A DNA stretch of 64,000 bases, taken from the NCBI GenBank assembly GCA_947095535.1, contig OX352772.1, positions 255,093,439-255,157,438 of the forward strand, written 5' to 3'. The notes under the pieces were generated by a model. That model had not been told where the DNA came from. It did not search any database and saw only the letters and a program-made list of their open reading frames with translations. This document shows, in pieces, positions 30,672-41,810 of this stretch; position 1 is the stretch's first letter; each line of letters starts with the position of its first letter. This DNA comes from Poecilobothrus nobilitatus. Taxonomy: Eukaryota > Arthropoda > Insecta > Diptera > Dolichopodidae. The translations under genes and the position numbers were made by a program.

Positions 30672-31365
30672 CAGAGGGACAGAGCGAACCTAATAGCAAA
30701 TTTTTCGAAATGTGCTTAAAAGGATAATTCACAAAAACATTAAGAGTAGGTTAAAGGCTAATATAAATACGTTTTACAATTTTATACCAAATGTTTAAGT
30801 AAATTAAGAGATGTTAGATCGATTCCATTACAGCAAGAGTAAAAATTTTTTATTCCAGTATGTAATTCATAATTAATAGAAGTACCTCGAAGGGTAAAAT
30901 ATGTACCAAAATACTGTGATTATAAATATTACAATACAGTTTTAGTTGAAGTAACATTTCTAACATGTATGAAAATGATATATATTGCACATAAATGTAT
31001 TTTACTGTATATTTCTATAGTATAGCATTAGTAGTATATCGTATATCCAAACAAACATCTAACCTTGAACACCTAGTACCTACCTAATCCTTTAATAAGA
31101 TCATGCAGTAAAAATTGTTGACAAATATCTTGATTTAAATTATAAACAAATGGAGCGGAACAAAATAATTTAGGAAATTAGTTTAACATAATATTATTTC
31201 CATACGTACATACATATTTACATAAGTAGTTTTGATTTTTTGTGTTGACAAAATTTTGTTTGTAAATCATAATGCGTAATGCGCAAAAGCATAATTTTGT
31301 AATGATCTTTACTTTTTATATTCTTTACTATGTACATACAAAAATATAAAAAATGTTCAAAATTG
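30672..31365. repeat. Family A/B connecting sequence, copy 1
   Basis: The first ~90 bases (GAGGGACAGAGCGAACC to TTAAGAGTAGGTTAAA at 30740-30755) are shared with 47733-47818 and 56179-56270. The rest is AT-rich and unique in the window, without a gene. TTAAGAGTAGGTTAAA is the complement of a word in family B at 35743-35760. Confidence 0.55.
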
Positions 31366-32645
31366 AGGGTGTTTAAAATTGAGGTATCATTTTAATTTTA
31401 ATAAAAAAAGACTTTTTTTTTGATTTTAATTTATTACAAATAGGTTCCGGTTAATAATGAAAAATTATGTCGGCCAAGCGGCCCCCTCTACTACTTCGGC
31501 AGGCTTCCAATCTTTTACCAAAATTCTGAATCACGTTGTTCAATAAACTGTTCTCAATGGTTGAAACCTGCTCGATAATATTGTTTTTAAGCTCTTGAAT
31601 TCTTGTGGGATTATTGCTGTACACTTTCAATTTTACAAAACCCCACAAAAAAAAATCCAACGGTGTCAAACCGCACGATCTTGGTGGCCACATCACTCCT
31701 CCTCTTCGAGAAATAATGCGATCTTCGAACTTTTCCTTCAAAAGATCCATTGTTTCTCTTGCTGTGTGGCAAGTGGCACCGTCCTGTTGAAACCACATAT
31801 TCTCTACGTCCAAATCATCAATTTCCAGCCACAAAAAGCTTCGGATCATCTCCCTGTAGCGATTTCCATTGACCGTAATCGCATTTCCATTTGCGTTTTC
31901 AAAAAAATATGGTCCGATGATTCCTCCTGACCACAAACCACACCAAACCGTAACTTTTTGTGGATGTACTGGTTGCTCTAAGTTAACCCTTGGATTCTCT
32001 TCACCCCAAATGCGGCAATTCTGTTTATTGACGTAGCCATTGAGCTGGAAATGAGCTTCGGTGGTGAAGATTATTTTCTTAAAAAAATTCTCATGTTCTT
32101 CTTACATTCTCCTCAAAGAAACGAATTGCCGACATAATGCATGGTCAGTTGGTTTTAATTCTTGCGTCAGCTGGATCTTATAAGCCTTTAAATGGAGATC
32201 ACGATGCAAAATGTTGAATAATGTGGATGGTTTGATATTTAATTATTGCGAACGATGACTAATGGAAGTTTTTGGATCTTCTTCAACACTTCTGCTCACA
32301 GCTGCTACATTCTCGGTTGAACGGCCACTACGTTGATAAATGTTGCCTCTGTTATCAAGAACAGATCCAGTTTCTAGAAATTTATCAACCATCAGCTTGA
32401 TGGCACGATTTGTTGGAGCATTTTCTCTACCAAATTTTGTTCGAAATTTCCTAATTACATCTTGAAAACTTTTACCATTTTCAAAAAATGTTGTAATAAC
32501 AAAAACACGTTGTTCCTTCATGTAACGCTCCATATTAACTAACCGGAATGTATTTAGAATACACCTAAAGAAACCTCGTATAAAAATTCCAGGTAGAAAA
32601 AAAATGGCGGCAAAATCAAAATGATACCTCAATTTTGAACACCCT
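31366..32645 (-). mobile_element. Mariner-like transposon, 1.28 kb, inactive
   Basis: Inverted repeats of about 35 bp, AGGGTGTTTAAAATTGAGG outside-in on the left and its near-complement (one C/T difference) on the right, bracket a single transposase frame. A TA duplication is not clear at the left edge, which has drifted. Confidence 0.88.
31451..32533 (-). pseudogene. Mariner-type (DD37D-like) transposase, two stops and lost catalytic residues
   Basis: Start ATG at 32533 (MERYMKEQRVFV). N-terminal helix-turn-helix regions, then the DDE/D core. In-frame TAA at 32243-32245 and at 32102-32104 break the frame. The family's first Asp (usual S/T-D-EAHF) reads TTEAHF; the second Asp is kept in WFQQDGATCHTA; the third, 37 residues later in the usual SCDLTPLD, is Gly (SCGLTPLD). 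With two of three metal ligands gone it cannot be active. The C-terminus (SSRGGRLADIIFHY) is intact. Family type was judged from spacing and motif wording. Confidence 0.88.
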
Positions 32646-33439
32646 TTATTATGTATGTATGTAGTTTGAATTTGGCAATTGGAATTATTTTCAATAAAAT
32701 TTTATATGTATATCTATATACACAACAGACATAATAAATGTTCCTAAATAAAACACATAAAACATTAATTTTTAACGCCATGCGTATTCAATATGCAATA
32801 AAGAATGTTGACAACAAATATTCTTATTTAAATCCTAAACAAATGCTTTAAAACAAAATAATTTAGCAACATAAAAATATTGTTCCTATATATTTTGTGT
32901 TTTGCTAAATCCTAATACAAAATACATGTGCACATCAAGATTGATTGAACTAAATTATTATAGGAGGGAAGATCAAATAATATGTTAATATTGTACATAA
33001 AATTTTATTAAAAAAATGTTGATGAATACAGTTAACAAAAAAAAAAGTACGTACACGAATTGGATTCGAACCAAATAACTCTTACTTTCAAAACCTGTAC
33101 GCTCTCCTCTGCACTATACAACACTTAAATATTTAATGAACATATTACGAACATAAAATCTTAAATTTTAACCATGCATATTCAATATGCATTAAAGAAT
33201 GTTGACAGCAAATATTTTGATTTAAATACTAAACAAATGTTGTAACAAAATAATTTAGCAACATACATAAAAATATGCTATTATAGGAGAAAAGATCAAA
33301 AATATATTGCATGTGTATTGTATGCATGAATATAGAGATAAAAATTTAAGTTTCAAATTCATATATACAAAATATATACATATTTTATTCAAAAAATGTT
33401 GACGAATAGATAGTTAAAAAAAAAAAGTTGCATGTGAAC
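32646..33439. repeat. AT-rich region with diverged short repeats
   Basis: A ~75-bp word group (AAAGAATGTTGACANCAAAT, CTAAACAAATG, AAAATAATTTAGCAACATA) occurs near 32803, 33188 and, more diverged, near 31118. No coding frame. Contains the tRNA-like remnants listed separately. Confidence 0.5.
33049..33128 (-). repeat. tRNA-like remnant with pol III boxes
   Basis: On the minus strand a box A-like TAGTGCAGAGGAGAGCG is followed by a perfect box B, GGTTCGAATCC, and a T-run terminator. Stems do not close well, so this is a tRNA-derived repeat rather than a working tRNA gene. Confidence 0.55.
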
Positions 33440-33485
33440 TGGATTCGAACAACATGACCCCCACTTTTGAAATTTTTTACGTCGT
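33418..33485 (-). repeat. Second tRNA-like remnant
   Basis: The minus strand carries TGTTCGAATCC, a near box B, and a T-run as in the preceding remnant; the 5' half is missing. It abuts the Mutator-like fragment. Confidence 0.4.
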
Positions 33486-34112
33486 AATATAAAAATTTTC
33501 TAGTTTTTTCTCCCATAATACAGGCTGACTCTGATAATGCAGAATAATTGGTCCCATATGATCTACGTGACCACTAACCGTCAGTTATAACAATTACCAA
33601 AGGAATGCCATCTTGGGTAACATCTCCGCACTCTATTTCTATTTGTTTTTCTTCTTCAGCTACATCTTTCATTGTTTTCAATGCTAACCCGTTCCAGTTC
33701 AATTCTTGCTTTTCTTGAATATTTTGAAAAGTAACATGACTGAGAAATGGTATATCGCCAGATTCAAATACTCTTTTTGTCTGAGCATATCCAAGTCCTG
33801 ATAAGGTAGAGCCAGTTAATATATTTAAATTTACTGCCGTTGTTTGAAGATTTTCATTTTCCTCACAAATATATACATGAAGTTTTCTATTGCACATAGA
33901 GCATTCAAAAAATATCTTAGAGTTTAAACCATATTGAACTTCTTTCACTATTACCAAGTTTTCCAATGTGCACCCAAACTGATTTGCATGAGTAAGAATA
34001 GATTTTAACTGTAGCAACATAAAATTTAAACCTACAATTCTTTTTAGCATAGCATAATATCGATCTTTTTTATATTTGTTCTCAAAATTGAACGTTTTGG
34101 AGTTTCACAGTA
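33486..34112 (-). pseudogene. Mutator-like (MULE) transposase fragment
   Basis: The open part (33574-34050) has ECSMCNRKL, VNLNILTGSTLSGLGYAQTK and SGDIPFLSHVTF, the wording of the Mutator-like domain of animal MULE transposases, and ends at VIVITDG, where the first catalytic Asp lies. The frame extends upstream without an ATG to about 34112. A TAG at 33571-33573 follows DG directly, but the expected WSRRSYGTNYSALSES continues in frame beyond it. The remaining catalytic core is absent, replaced by a tRNA-like repeat. Confidence 0.8.
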
Positions 34113-36372
34113 AGTAGTTTCAGCTGATTTTTGATGGTTCAAACGTTCAGGTTGTCAGTTCAGTGATATTTAATGTTTGTCCTTTATTGTTTTCTTTTGG
34201 ATTAATTTTTGCCAGAACTGCTTTCAACTCTCTCCAGATTTTCTCCTATAAAATAAAATAAATTAAATTAAAATAATATATTATCAATATACGTTATAAT
34301 TTTTAATCTAATTTCAATTAACTCACCTTCCAGATCGCAATTGTTTATTTAAAAGAATGGATTTTTTTTCCCCAAAAGTATCTTTTCTCATGTTTTATTA
34401 TGTTTTAAATTATTAAATAATGTAAATGAAATTAATGAGTTATTCTTTTGTAATAATTATTACTTTATAAATACATTTTACAAAATCATTTTCTTTTATA
34501 CACTTGACACAAAACTTACAGAAAATATTTAGGCCTTTCTCCCTTTCCTTTTTTTTGATGAACAATAATTGAGCAATAAGTCAAATAATTTGAATTACTT
34601 TATTATTGCATTGATTATGATTTACAAAATACGCTTTTTGCCTAAAATTGCATATTAAAAAAGTAAAGGGCAATTATACCTGAATTTAAACTAATTTTGC
34701 ATTGAATAACATCGAATATACTTTTTTAATCATCGAAATCAAATCAGAATAGGTAACGGGATTTTAAATTTATGACCTACCTAATTATCATTTTGACTAG
34801 TCATTTACAAATTTTCATTAGTATTATAATTTATCATGCAATATAATAATAATAAGAAAAGTACATGAGTTTTAAGATAGGTATAAATGCATTTTTTTCG
34901 GGGTTTAATTTTTTAAATCAATTGTTTTTGAATACTTGTAATATTATTTTTTAAATAAGAAAACTTTATAATATTATTAGATGCTCAAATAAAGTTAAAA
35001 AATATAAATGTCTTTTCATTCTCCTGAAATAAATGTTTATACCTACAACATCGAATAAATAAATAAATATATGTAATCTCTATTGTAGAAACAAGCGAAT
35101 GTAAATTTTGAGAATAGTATTTTTGTTTTTCATTCATTCTTTACTATACTTATTAATAATAATATAAATTCACATACTCATACACAGACACATACACATT
35201 ATGTGCACATCATACATTCTTAAATTTCTTATCTTCACTAACAGAAGAAATATGCAAACAATTACAACAACAACACCGTTTATCAGTGCCATAGCTCAGC
35301 AACGGATATTAAATGAAACTTTTTTTTATTTGTGTGTGTGAATTGAAAATTTTCAATGATATTTAAAAATGAAATACGAATTGAAATTAGATTGTTTTGC
35401 AATTTATAATCAATTTAAATTAAATATTTATTTTCAATCTAATAATAAAAATATCATTCTACTATTCTAATATCTACCAAGAAAAAAAATTTAAAAAATA
35501 TCTTGTCATTTCAGTTGTGGGGACATTTAAAAAATTGAACTTTTCCAAAATTAAGGCAAAATTTAAAAATCTATGTCTTGTCCTTAAGGCAACTTCTGAG
35601 AATGTCTCTTCAAAAAATCAGGAAGATTGGTTAACAATTGTGAGTGCCCCAAGGTTCAAACCAGAAAAATACCCTAAAAAAAGCTTAAATTTCAACTTCA
35701 GTGCCTTGAGTGCCGCAAGGTTCAAACCAAAAAAAAAGCTGCGTTTAACCTACTCTTAAGTGACATTACTTACGAAAAAAAATGTATTACAATATGGTCT
35801 TTTATAATTGAAATACGATTTAATGTTTCGTTATTAACGGTATATATTGTGAAAACTCACTTCGCCGTAATTGTGTACTCAATAGATTATTGATTCCTTT
35901 AAAGATTTTTTGTAGACGAATTGTCTCTAATTCTTCGCTCTGTTTAATTTAACTAAATGTAATAAAAAATCATAATATTTAATCTGTAAATGATAGACAT
36001 TTAAAACCCTTTTACTCAATGATTTACCAAACCAACTTTCATTTTTTTTTAAATGATAAATATTCAGTACAGCCATCTTACTATATCAAATATTCCAAAA
36101 TTTTCTGAATTTCATTATTAATTTTCCATTTTTATAAAAAACCCATGTAAAGAATATACATATGTATGTATCATATAGCATGTTCAATATATACCTATAA
36201 TATACATATTCAAATAAAACGCTCTTTTATTCAGGTAAATTTTAAATTTTGATTTTTGTTTTGGCTTTTTGTTTTTTCTAAATATATAAATAAAATTATA
36301 ATATATAGTTTGCATGGTAGGAAATACGGATTTCACAATATAACTGAATATAAACATATAAACTTCAGTTAA
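34075..36372. repeat. Repeat family B, copy 1
   Basis: About 2.3 kb recurring at 41492-43655, 48385-50750, 51330-52105 (partial) and 56830-59196. On the minus strand it starts with a coding-like exon and an ~80-bp intron (see 41492-41810), followed by AT-rich sequence and small conserved frames (AACCTACTCTTAAGTGAC region) that are not convincing genes. In this copy it is contiguous with the Mutator-like fragment, suggesting the family derives from such an element. Confidence 0.75.
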
Positions 36373-36447
36373 GGGTTTTTTGCAGTGGGAGAGTGTCCGA
36401 TTCTTAAATTTAGGAGTCTTGAGTTTACAAGTTCGATCGGATCTATC
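36373..36447 (+). repeat. tRNA-like sequence followed by T-run (copy 1)
   Basis: 75 bases with box A-like TGCAGTGGGAGAGTG, an anticodon-like hairpin, box B-like AAGTTCGATCG and a terminator T-run. Acceptor and T stems do not pair, so not a functional tRNA. Always located just before the LOA-like LINE 5' end in this window. Confidence 0.5.
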
Positions 36448-37175
36448 TTTTTTTTTTTTTTGGTTGTTTGATATTTTAAATATTCGGCAAAAATCCTCAA
36501 TCCAAACCCTCCTCGTGGGTGCCGATAATTAGTCTTACGCTATATATACGAATCTCGGCATAGGTTGGACCTTCCTATTTTTCGTACTCGTGGGTTCAAA
36601 TATGGAACAAATTTAAAAAAAAAAAAGATTCGAAAAAAGAGTTAGGCGGCACTTCCCAAAAGTCGGCAAGTAAAGCGAACAAACCACTAGCAGTGCTAAG
36701 GAAAGTCGCGAACAACCAAAGACGGTACGCAAAGTGCGCCCATCGAAACTGTATGTACTAAGGGAAAGGTACGGTTATGTACTAAGGGAAAGGTAAACTG
36801 AGTCTGTCTTTATGTATCGTATTACTGACATCTCAGTTTTTACCGGAACCATCGGATTGGGGTAAACCTGGGCCGGATTCAAGGTGTTATACGACACGTG
36901 CCGACGATCAGCCTGGCTGGGGGCCCAGTCGCGAAAGGAGTATTCGGAGTACCTGGCGAGCCTCCGAATTAATTAGCCTTACCCTATGTATACGAATCTC
37001 TGCATAGGGCGGACCTTCTTTTTCTTAGTACTCGTGGGTTCAAATAGGAACAAATTTAAAAAAAAAAGATTCGAAAAGAGTTAACCGGCACTTCCCAAAA
37101 GTCAGCAAGTAAAGCGACCAAACCGGGCACTAGCAGTGCTAAGCAAAATCGCAAACAACCAAAGCGATACGCAAA

Positions 37176-38072
37176 GTGCGCTTATCGAAACAAGCTTTCT
37201 TCGATAAACGGTCGGCCTATAAAATTATTAAGAGGTTAAGCTCTCTCAACATTGGTCAGTTATATGAGGCGGAAACGAACTCCTTAGCCTGGGCCCAAAA
37301 CAGTAGTAGGCCAGGTCAAGCCCCAAGAAGGACAAATCCCAGGTTCATCGAAGAGCTTTATGTTCAAGAGACAGCGGTCACAAGATGAGCCACAGGGTAG
37401 TTCCAAAAAGGCTGGGTTGCTAGGGAGCAACCAGGTAACCAAGCCCTTCAATTAAGTTGCAAAGGATAGTTTAATTCTGGCAATCATTGATGAGGGGTTA
37501 GAGGATGGTGGTATTTCTCCCAGTATCTGTAAAAAGGTTGTTGAAAGCCGTAAACAGAGAGGAAATCCCTAGCATGCCAAGAGCTAGGGTATGGCTGCCG
37601 AAGCAGACACGATCATCAAAATGATGAAAGTGTCAAATCCCCAACTTCCAACTCAGAATTGGAAGATTTCCAAACTAGGGGAAGTAGTAGGAGAGTCCTG
37701 ACAGGCGTTGGTTATTGTCAATAAGGACTCTCTACAACTCCTAGCGAAAGCCAAAGGGGTCATTACCTACGGCTTCCCAGCGGCTACACTGAAGGTGTAC
37801 AAGAAGGATGAGGTTGAGGCCTCAAGGAACATCGGTGAAGGCCCAAGTCAAGCTCAAGAGACAGACTCTGACCGATCCGATGTCGGTGACGTAGCATCCT
37901 CCTCGGCTCCAAATAGAGTGAATGATGTCATCAAGGCTGACGATGAAGAAGATCTACTTAGATCGGATTCTGGCAGCTTTGATGATGCCAAAAGCTTCTC
38001 AAAGGACATCGAGGATGAAGCTAACGCGACGGTGGTGGTGATGAGGCTCAGGAAATGAAGCTACTCCAAATT
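37176..38072 (+). pseudogene. LOA-like ORF1 (nucleic-acid-binding/Gag-like), frameshifted
   Basis: Begins SKQAFFDKRSAYKIIKRLSS and AETNSLAW, the conserved opening of LOA-group ORF1 proteins. A frameshift after SLAWA separates it from the sequence kept in the other copy. The C-terminal 116 residues reopen at 37708 and are rich in Ser, Asp and Glu. The end overlaps the ORF2 start, as in copy 2. Confidence 0.75.
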
Positions 38073-41000
38073 AATCTCCATCACTCCAAAGCGTCTTCCG
38101 CCGCACTTGAAATCCGATTCAGGAGAACGGGTGAGGATATTATCTTAATCCAAGAGCCATTGGTGACAAAAAAACAGGTTCATGGACTCAAGGTACCAGG
38201 ATACACGTTGTTGTATAATAAAGAGGTATGCAGACCTAGAGCGTGCATACTTGCTAACAATACATTAAATCTAACTTTTCTGTATAATTATCTGACTCAT
38301 GTGCGCAGTGGTTAAGTCGCCAACCTTTCAATCGAATGGTGTTGGGTTCAAACCCCGGTCAGGTCATAAATAAAAATATGTAGTACTTTTATATCGTAAT
38401 AGTGTATATCATATAATTAATAGTAGTAACAATAACATTAATAATATTAACAATAATAATAGTAATAGTAATAATAACAATAATTATAATAATAGTAATA
38501 ATAATATTAGCTGCTACAGTGGGGCTATCTTTGGTTATATTATGCAAGTAAGGTGTTATATACTGCTGCACATTGTAATGCACTGATGGCGCTGACTCTG
38601 TAGTAAAATAATAACAATAATAATAATAAAAATAATAATAGTAATAATAATAATAATAGTAATAATAATAGTAATAATAACATTAATTATAATAATAATA
38701 GTAATAATAATAATAGCTGCTACAGTGGAGCCATCTTTGGTTATATCATGCAAGTAAGGTGTTATATACTACTGCACGTTGTAATCCCCTGATGGCGCTG
38801 ACTCTGTAGTATAATAATAATAATATTAATAAAAATCCTACTACCAATAATAGTAGCCCCTACAGTGACAGGGGGGGTTGCGTTCAATAATTACCTCATG
38901 TAATACTATATTACTACTACTACATGTTGTACCTGTTGTGACGGCTTTATTCACTGTTAATAGCAAAATAGTAATAATAATAGGCGGGTTCATTCCCAAT
39001 TCAATGTTTCCGTATCCATTTCCTATCCTTTTCCTATCTCCCTAGCCAATATGCTGCGTTCGCTGGTAAGGGTTTCATCCCATTATATTGGCTAAAGGGG
39101 GAGGTGAGTTTAGTCAGTAAGAATCTGACACTACCAAGGAGGACGTTTTTGGTGTCTTTGGAAGATTCCCACCTCCCATAGGAAAAAAAAAAATTACAGT
39201 GATGCTGACCTGATCGAGGCGACCCTAAAGCTAAAAAATTTAAGGCTCTGTGTTGCTGCGGCGTATCTTCCTCTCGACTCGGAGGATTCACTTCCTCCAT
39301 CCAAACTGGCAGGGTCATTATAAGCTGCGACGCCAATGCTCACCATGACATCTGGGGTAGTTCGGATATCAACAAAAGAGGTGAGCCACTTTTTGATTAC
39401 ATTTTAAGTACTAACCTTCTTATCTGTAACATTGGCGGGCAACCTACCTTTGTTACTAGTAATAGGCAAGAAGTCCTAGACATAACCTTAGTCTCGGACT
39501 TCATTTATTCTAAAATAAACTCATGGAAAGTTTCTGATGAGCATTCCTTCTTAGATCATAGATACCTTGATCCAGTCTGGGCGGAAGTCCTTCAATAAAG
39601 TCAGTCTATCGAAGTCCTAACAGAAGTGACTGGAACAAATATAGGGAGCACTTAAAGTCAACGCTTCCCTCCTTAGCACATGGAATTCCTAAAAATATCC
39701 AGGATCTAAATAGTCTAGTAACCGTTTTTACTAAGGCCTGCAATAAGTCCTTAGAGCATTCGTGTCCCATCAGTAAGCCTAGTGGGAAACCTAAACCACC
39801 TTGGTGGAATGATGAAATCAAAACTCTAAGGAAAGATAGTAGGAGAACTTATGCCAAAAAAACGAATGAGGTACAGGACTGGAGCTCTTATAAAACGGCT
39901 CTTAGTCAGTACAAAAAAGCACTTAAAAAGGCGAAAAGTGACCCCTGGACACTATTCTGCGGAGGTATAGAAAACGTCTCCGAGGCATCTAGACTTAGGA
40001 AAATTCTATCGACAAACCCCATTGTCCCCAGTCTTCTTAAAAAAAAAGTTGGCAGCTGGGCTACCACAAGCGAGGAGTCGTTGGAATTACTTTTAAAAAC
40101 CCATTTTCCTGGGTGCACAAATAACAGCTCAGAGGTGGCTTGTGTTCTGAATCATCCCCCTACTGTTTCAGAGGTGGTGGTTACAGGAGACAAACTACAA
40201 TGGGCTATAGATAGTTTCAAACCATTCAAGTCAAGCGGACCGGATTGAACTATACCCGCTGAGATCCAGCAAACTGCATCTACAACCCTGGCTTGTCTAA
40301 AACACATTTTCTGTGGTTGTCTTACTTTGGGGCTTATCCCGGATAAATGGAAACAGGTCAGAGTAGTGTTCATACCCAAGGCCGGCAAAAGTAGTCACGT
40401 ATATGAGAAGGACTTTCGGCCTATAAGACTGTCATCCTTCCTTCTAAAAACCTTGGAAAGATTGATCGACATCCATATCCGCTGTAACTTAGATAAAAGT
40501 CTGTTGTCAGCCTCTCAACATGTTTACTGTAAAGGGAAGTCAGTGGATACTGCACTTCACACTTTGACGAATCACATGACGATTGAAAGATCTTGAAATT
40601 GCAAAGAGTATACTCTTGCAGCTTTTATAGACATTGAGGGAGCGTTTAATAATGTCAATCAGGCAGCAATTGTAGACGCACTCATAAGCCTAGGAGTTGA
40701 ACCGGAGCTAAGAGCACTGATAGCTAATATGCTAAATAGAGGGGCCATCAGTGCCAACTTAGGCAACGCTTCAGCAGAAAGGTTTGTGAAAAGAGGGACT
40801 CCGCAAGGAGGGGTGCTATCTCCCCTTCTTTGGAATATGGTGGTAAATAAACTGCTTAAAATCCTGGAATAGGAGGGCTGCACAACAATTGCCTATGCGG
40901 ACGATGTTGCTGACGTGATCATCGGCAAGTTCCCTGACAGTCTCAGGGACGTTTTGCCACTTGCACTAAACAAAATCACAACATGGGCTACGGACTGTGG

Positions 41001-41491
41001 ACTGTCAGTGAATCCACAGAAAACCGAACTGGTCCTTTTTACAAGGAAATATAAAATTCCTAAAATAAAGCCGCATTCGTTAAATGACTCCACTCTTGGC
41101 TTTAGCGAAACGGCGAAATTTCTCGGTCTAACTCTAAATAGGAAGTAAAGCTGGAAGGCTAACATCTCAGAAAAAGTAAAGAAGGCCTCACTAGCGCTCT
41201 ACTCGTGTAAAAAAGCCATTGGTATGAAATGGGGGCTTCAGCCATACATGACTTACTGGCTATACACATCCGTAGTAAGACCCATTCTTTTGTACGGGGT
41301 CCTAATATGGTGGAAGGCAATCGATAAAGAGGTCAACCGCAAGGCAATCGCTAAGGTTCAAAGAACTGCCACACTATGTATTAGTGGCTCTTTAATAACA
41401 ACCCCTTCTGCGGCATTAGACATCATGCTTAATCTGATGCCTGTAGAATATTATAGTAAATTTGCAGCATCAAACACAGCTGTGAGACTTT
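38055..41491 (+). pseudogene. LOA-like ORF2 (endonuclease-reverse transcriptase), broken
   Basis: ATG at 38055 begins MKLLQINLHHSKASSAAL, the first strand of the apurinic-like endonuclease. The SINE splits it at YNY/SDADL. Past the SINE, CDANAHHDIWG and SDEHSFLDH carry endonuclease residues. The reverse transcriptase has WWNDEIKTLR, FIPKAGKSSHVYEKDFRPI, GTPQGGVLSPLLWNMV and the AYADD active site at about 40891-40905. Stops include TGA at 40246-40248 and TAG at 40870-40872 (both shared with copy 2) and copy-specific stops near 40594 and 41145. The frame ends in the thumb region. Confidence 0.88.
38291..39193 (+). mobile_element. Composite tRNA-derived SINE inside LOA copy 1
   Basis: Head TCTGACTCATGTGCGCAGTGG, box B GGTTCAAACCC intact; TAA tracts; ~97-bp modules at 38512, 38715 and a diverged one at ~38858; 3' part AATTCAATGTTTCCG to CCTCCCATAGG; 11-base A-tail. 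LINE sequence resumes with TTACAGTGATGCTG; flanking AATTA on the left and AATTA merged with the A-tail on the right fit a short target duplication. This 903-bp copy defines the SINE's ends. Confidence 0.85.
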
Positions 41492-41810
41492 TTTTGTATT
41501 TGTTCTCAAAATGGAACGTTTTGGAGTTTCACGGTAAGTAGTTTCAGCTGGTTTTTGATGGTTCAAACGTTCAGATTGTCGGAAATCAGTAATTTTTAAT
41601 GTTTGTCCTTTATTGTTTTCTTTTGGATTAATTTTTGCCAGAACTGCTTTCAACTCTCTTTCCAGATTTTCTCCTATAAAATAAAATAAATTAAATTAAA
41701 ATAATATATTATCAATATACGTTATAATTTTTAATCTAATTTCAATTAACTCACCTTCCAGATCGCAATTATTTATTTAAAAGCATGGATTTTTTTTCCT
41801 CTAAAGTATC
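41492..41810 (-). other. Coding-like exon with 81-bp GT-AG intron in family B
   Basis: On the minus strand an exon-like segment at 41492-41673 reads LERELKAVLAKINPKENN, then QSERLNHQKPAETTYRETPK in one frame. It is preceded by a GTGAGT...TTTTATAG interval (41674-41754) of typical insect intron size. The same arrangement is kept at 34100-34340, 48385-48590 and 56840-57030. Frame and splice sites are conserved in three copies; copy 1 has a 2-bp deletion. No protein family is recognised. It may be a 5' exon of the Mutator-like element's gene. Confidence 0.4.

Larger units (their letters stand above)
36482..41491 (+). mobile_element. LOA-like LINE, copy 1, 3'-truncated
   Basis: A two-ORF non-LTR retrotransposon. 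The 5' end carries a degraded relative of the ribozyme-like fold and two tandem 5' UTR segments (AATTAGTCTTACGCTATATA at ~36525 and AATTAGCCTTACCCTATGTA at ~36970; the ACTAAGGGAAAGGT word three times). ORF1 and ORF2 follow, both broken. It stops at 41491 before the RNase H domain, where family B begins. A SINE lies within ORF2 at 38291-39193. Confidence 0.85.

Noticed and set aside
36482..36530. Third copy of the HDV-like fold
   Set aside because: P1 is reduced to about 5 bp and the P4 region is missing; counted as a degraded relative only.
38389..38753. CRISPR-like alternation of repeat and spacer around the TAA tracts
   Set aside because: Modules are ~97 bp, only three, separated by microsatellite and linked to a tRNA head and A-tail in several loci; a SINE explains it.
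39034..39336. Minus-strand 100-residue frame over the SINE/LINE border
   Set aside because: Antisense of SINE 3' part and LOA ORF2; no independent support.
39606..40388. Minus-strand frames over LOA ORF2 (and at 61624-62410)
   Set aside because: Shadows of the reverse transcriptase frame on the plus strand.
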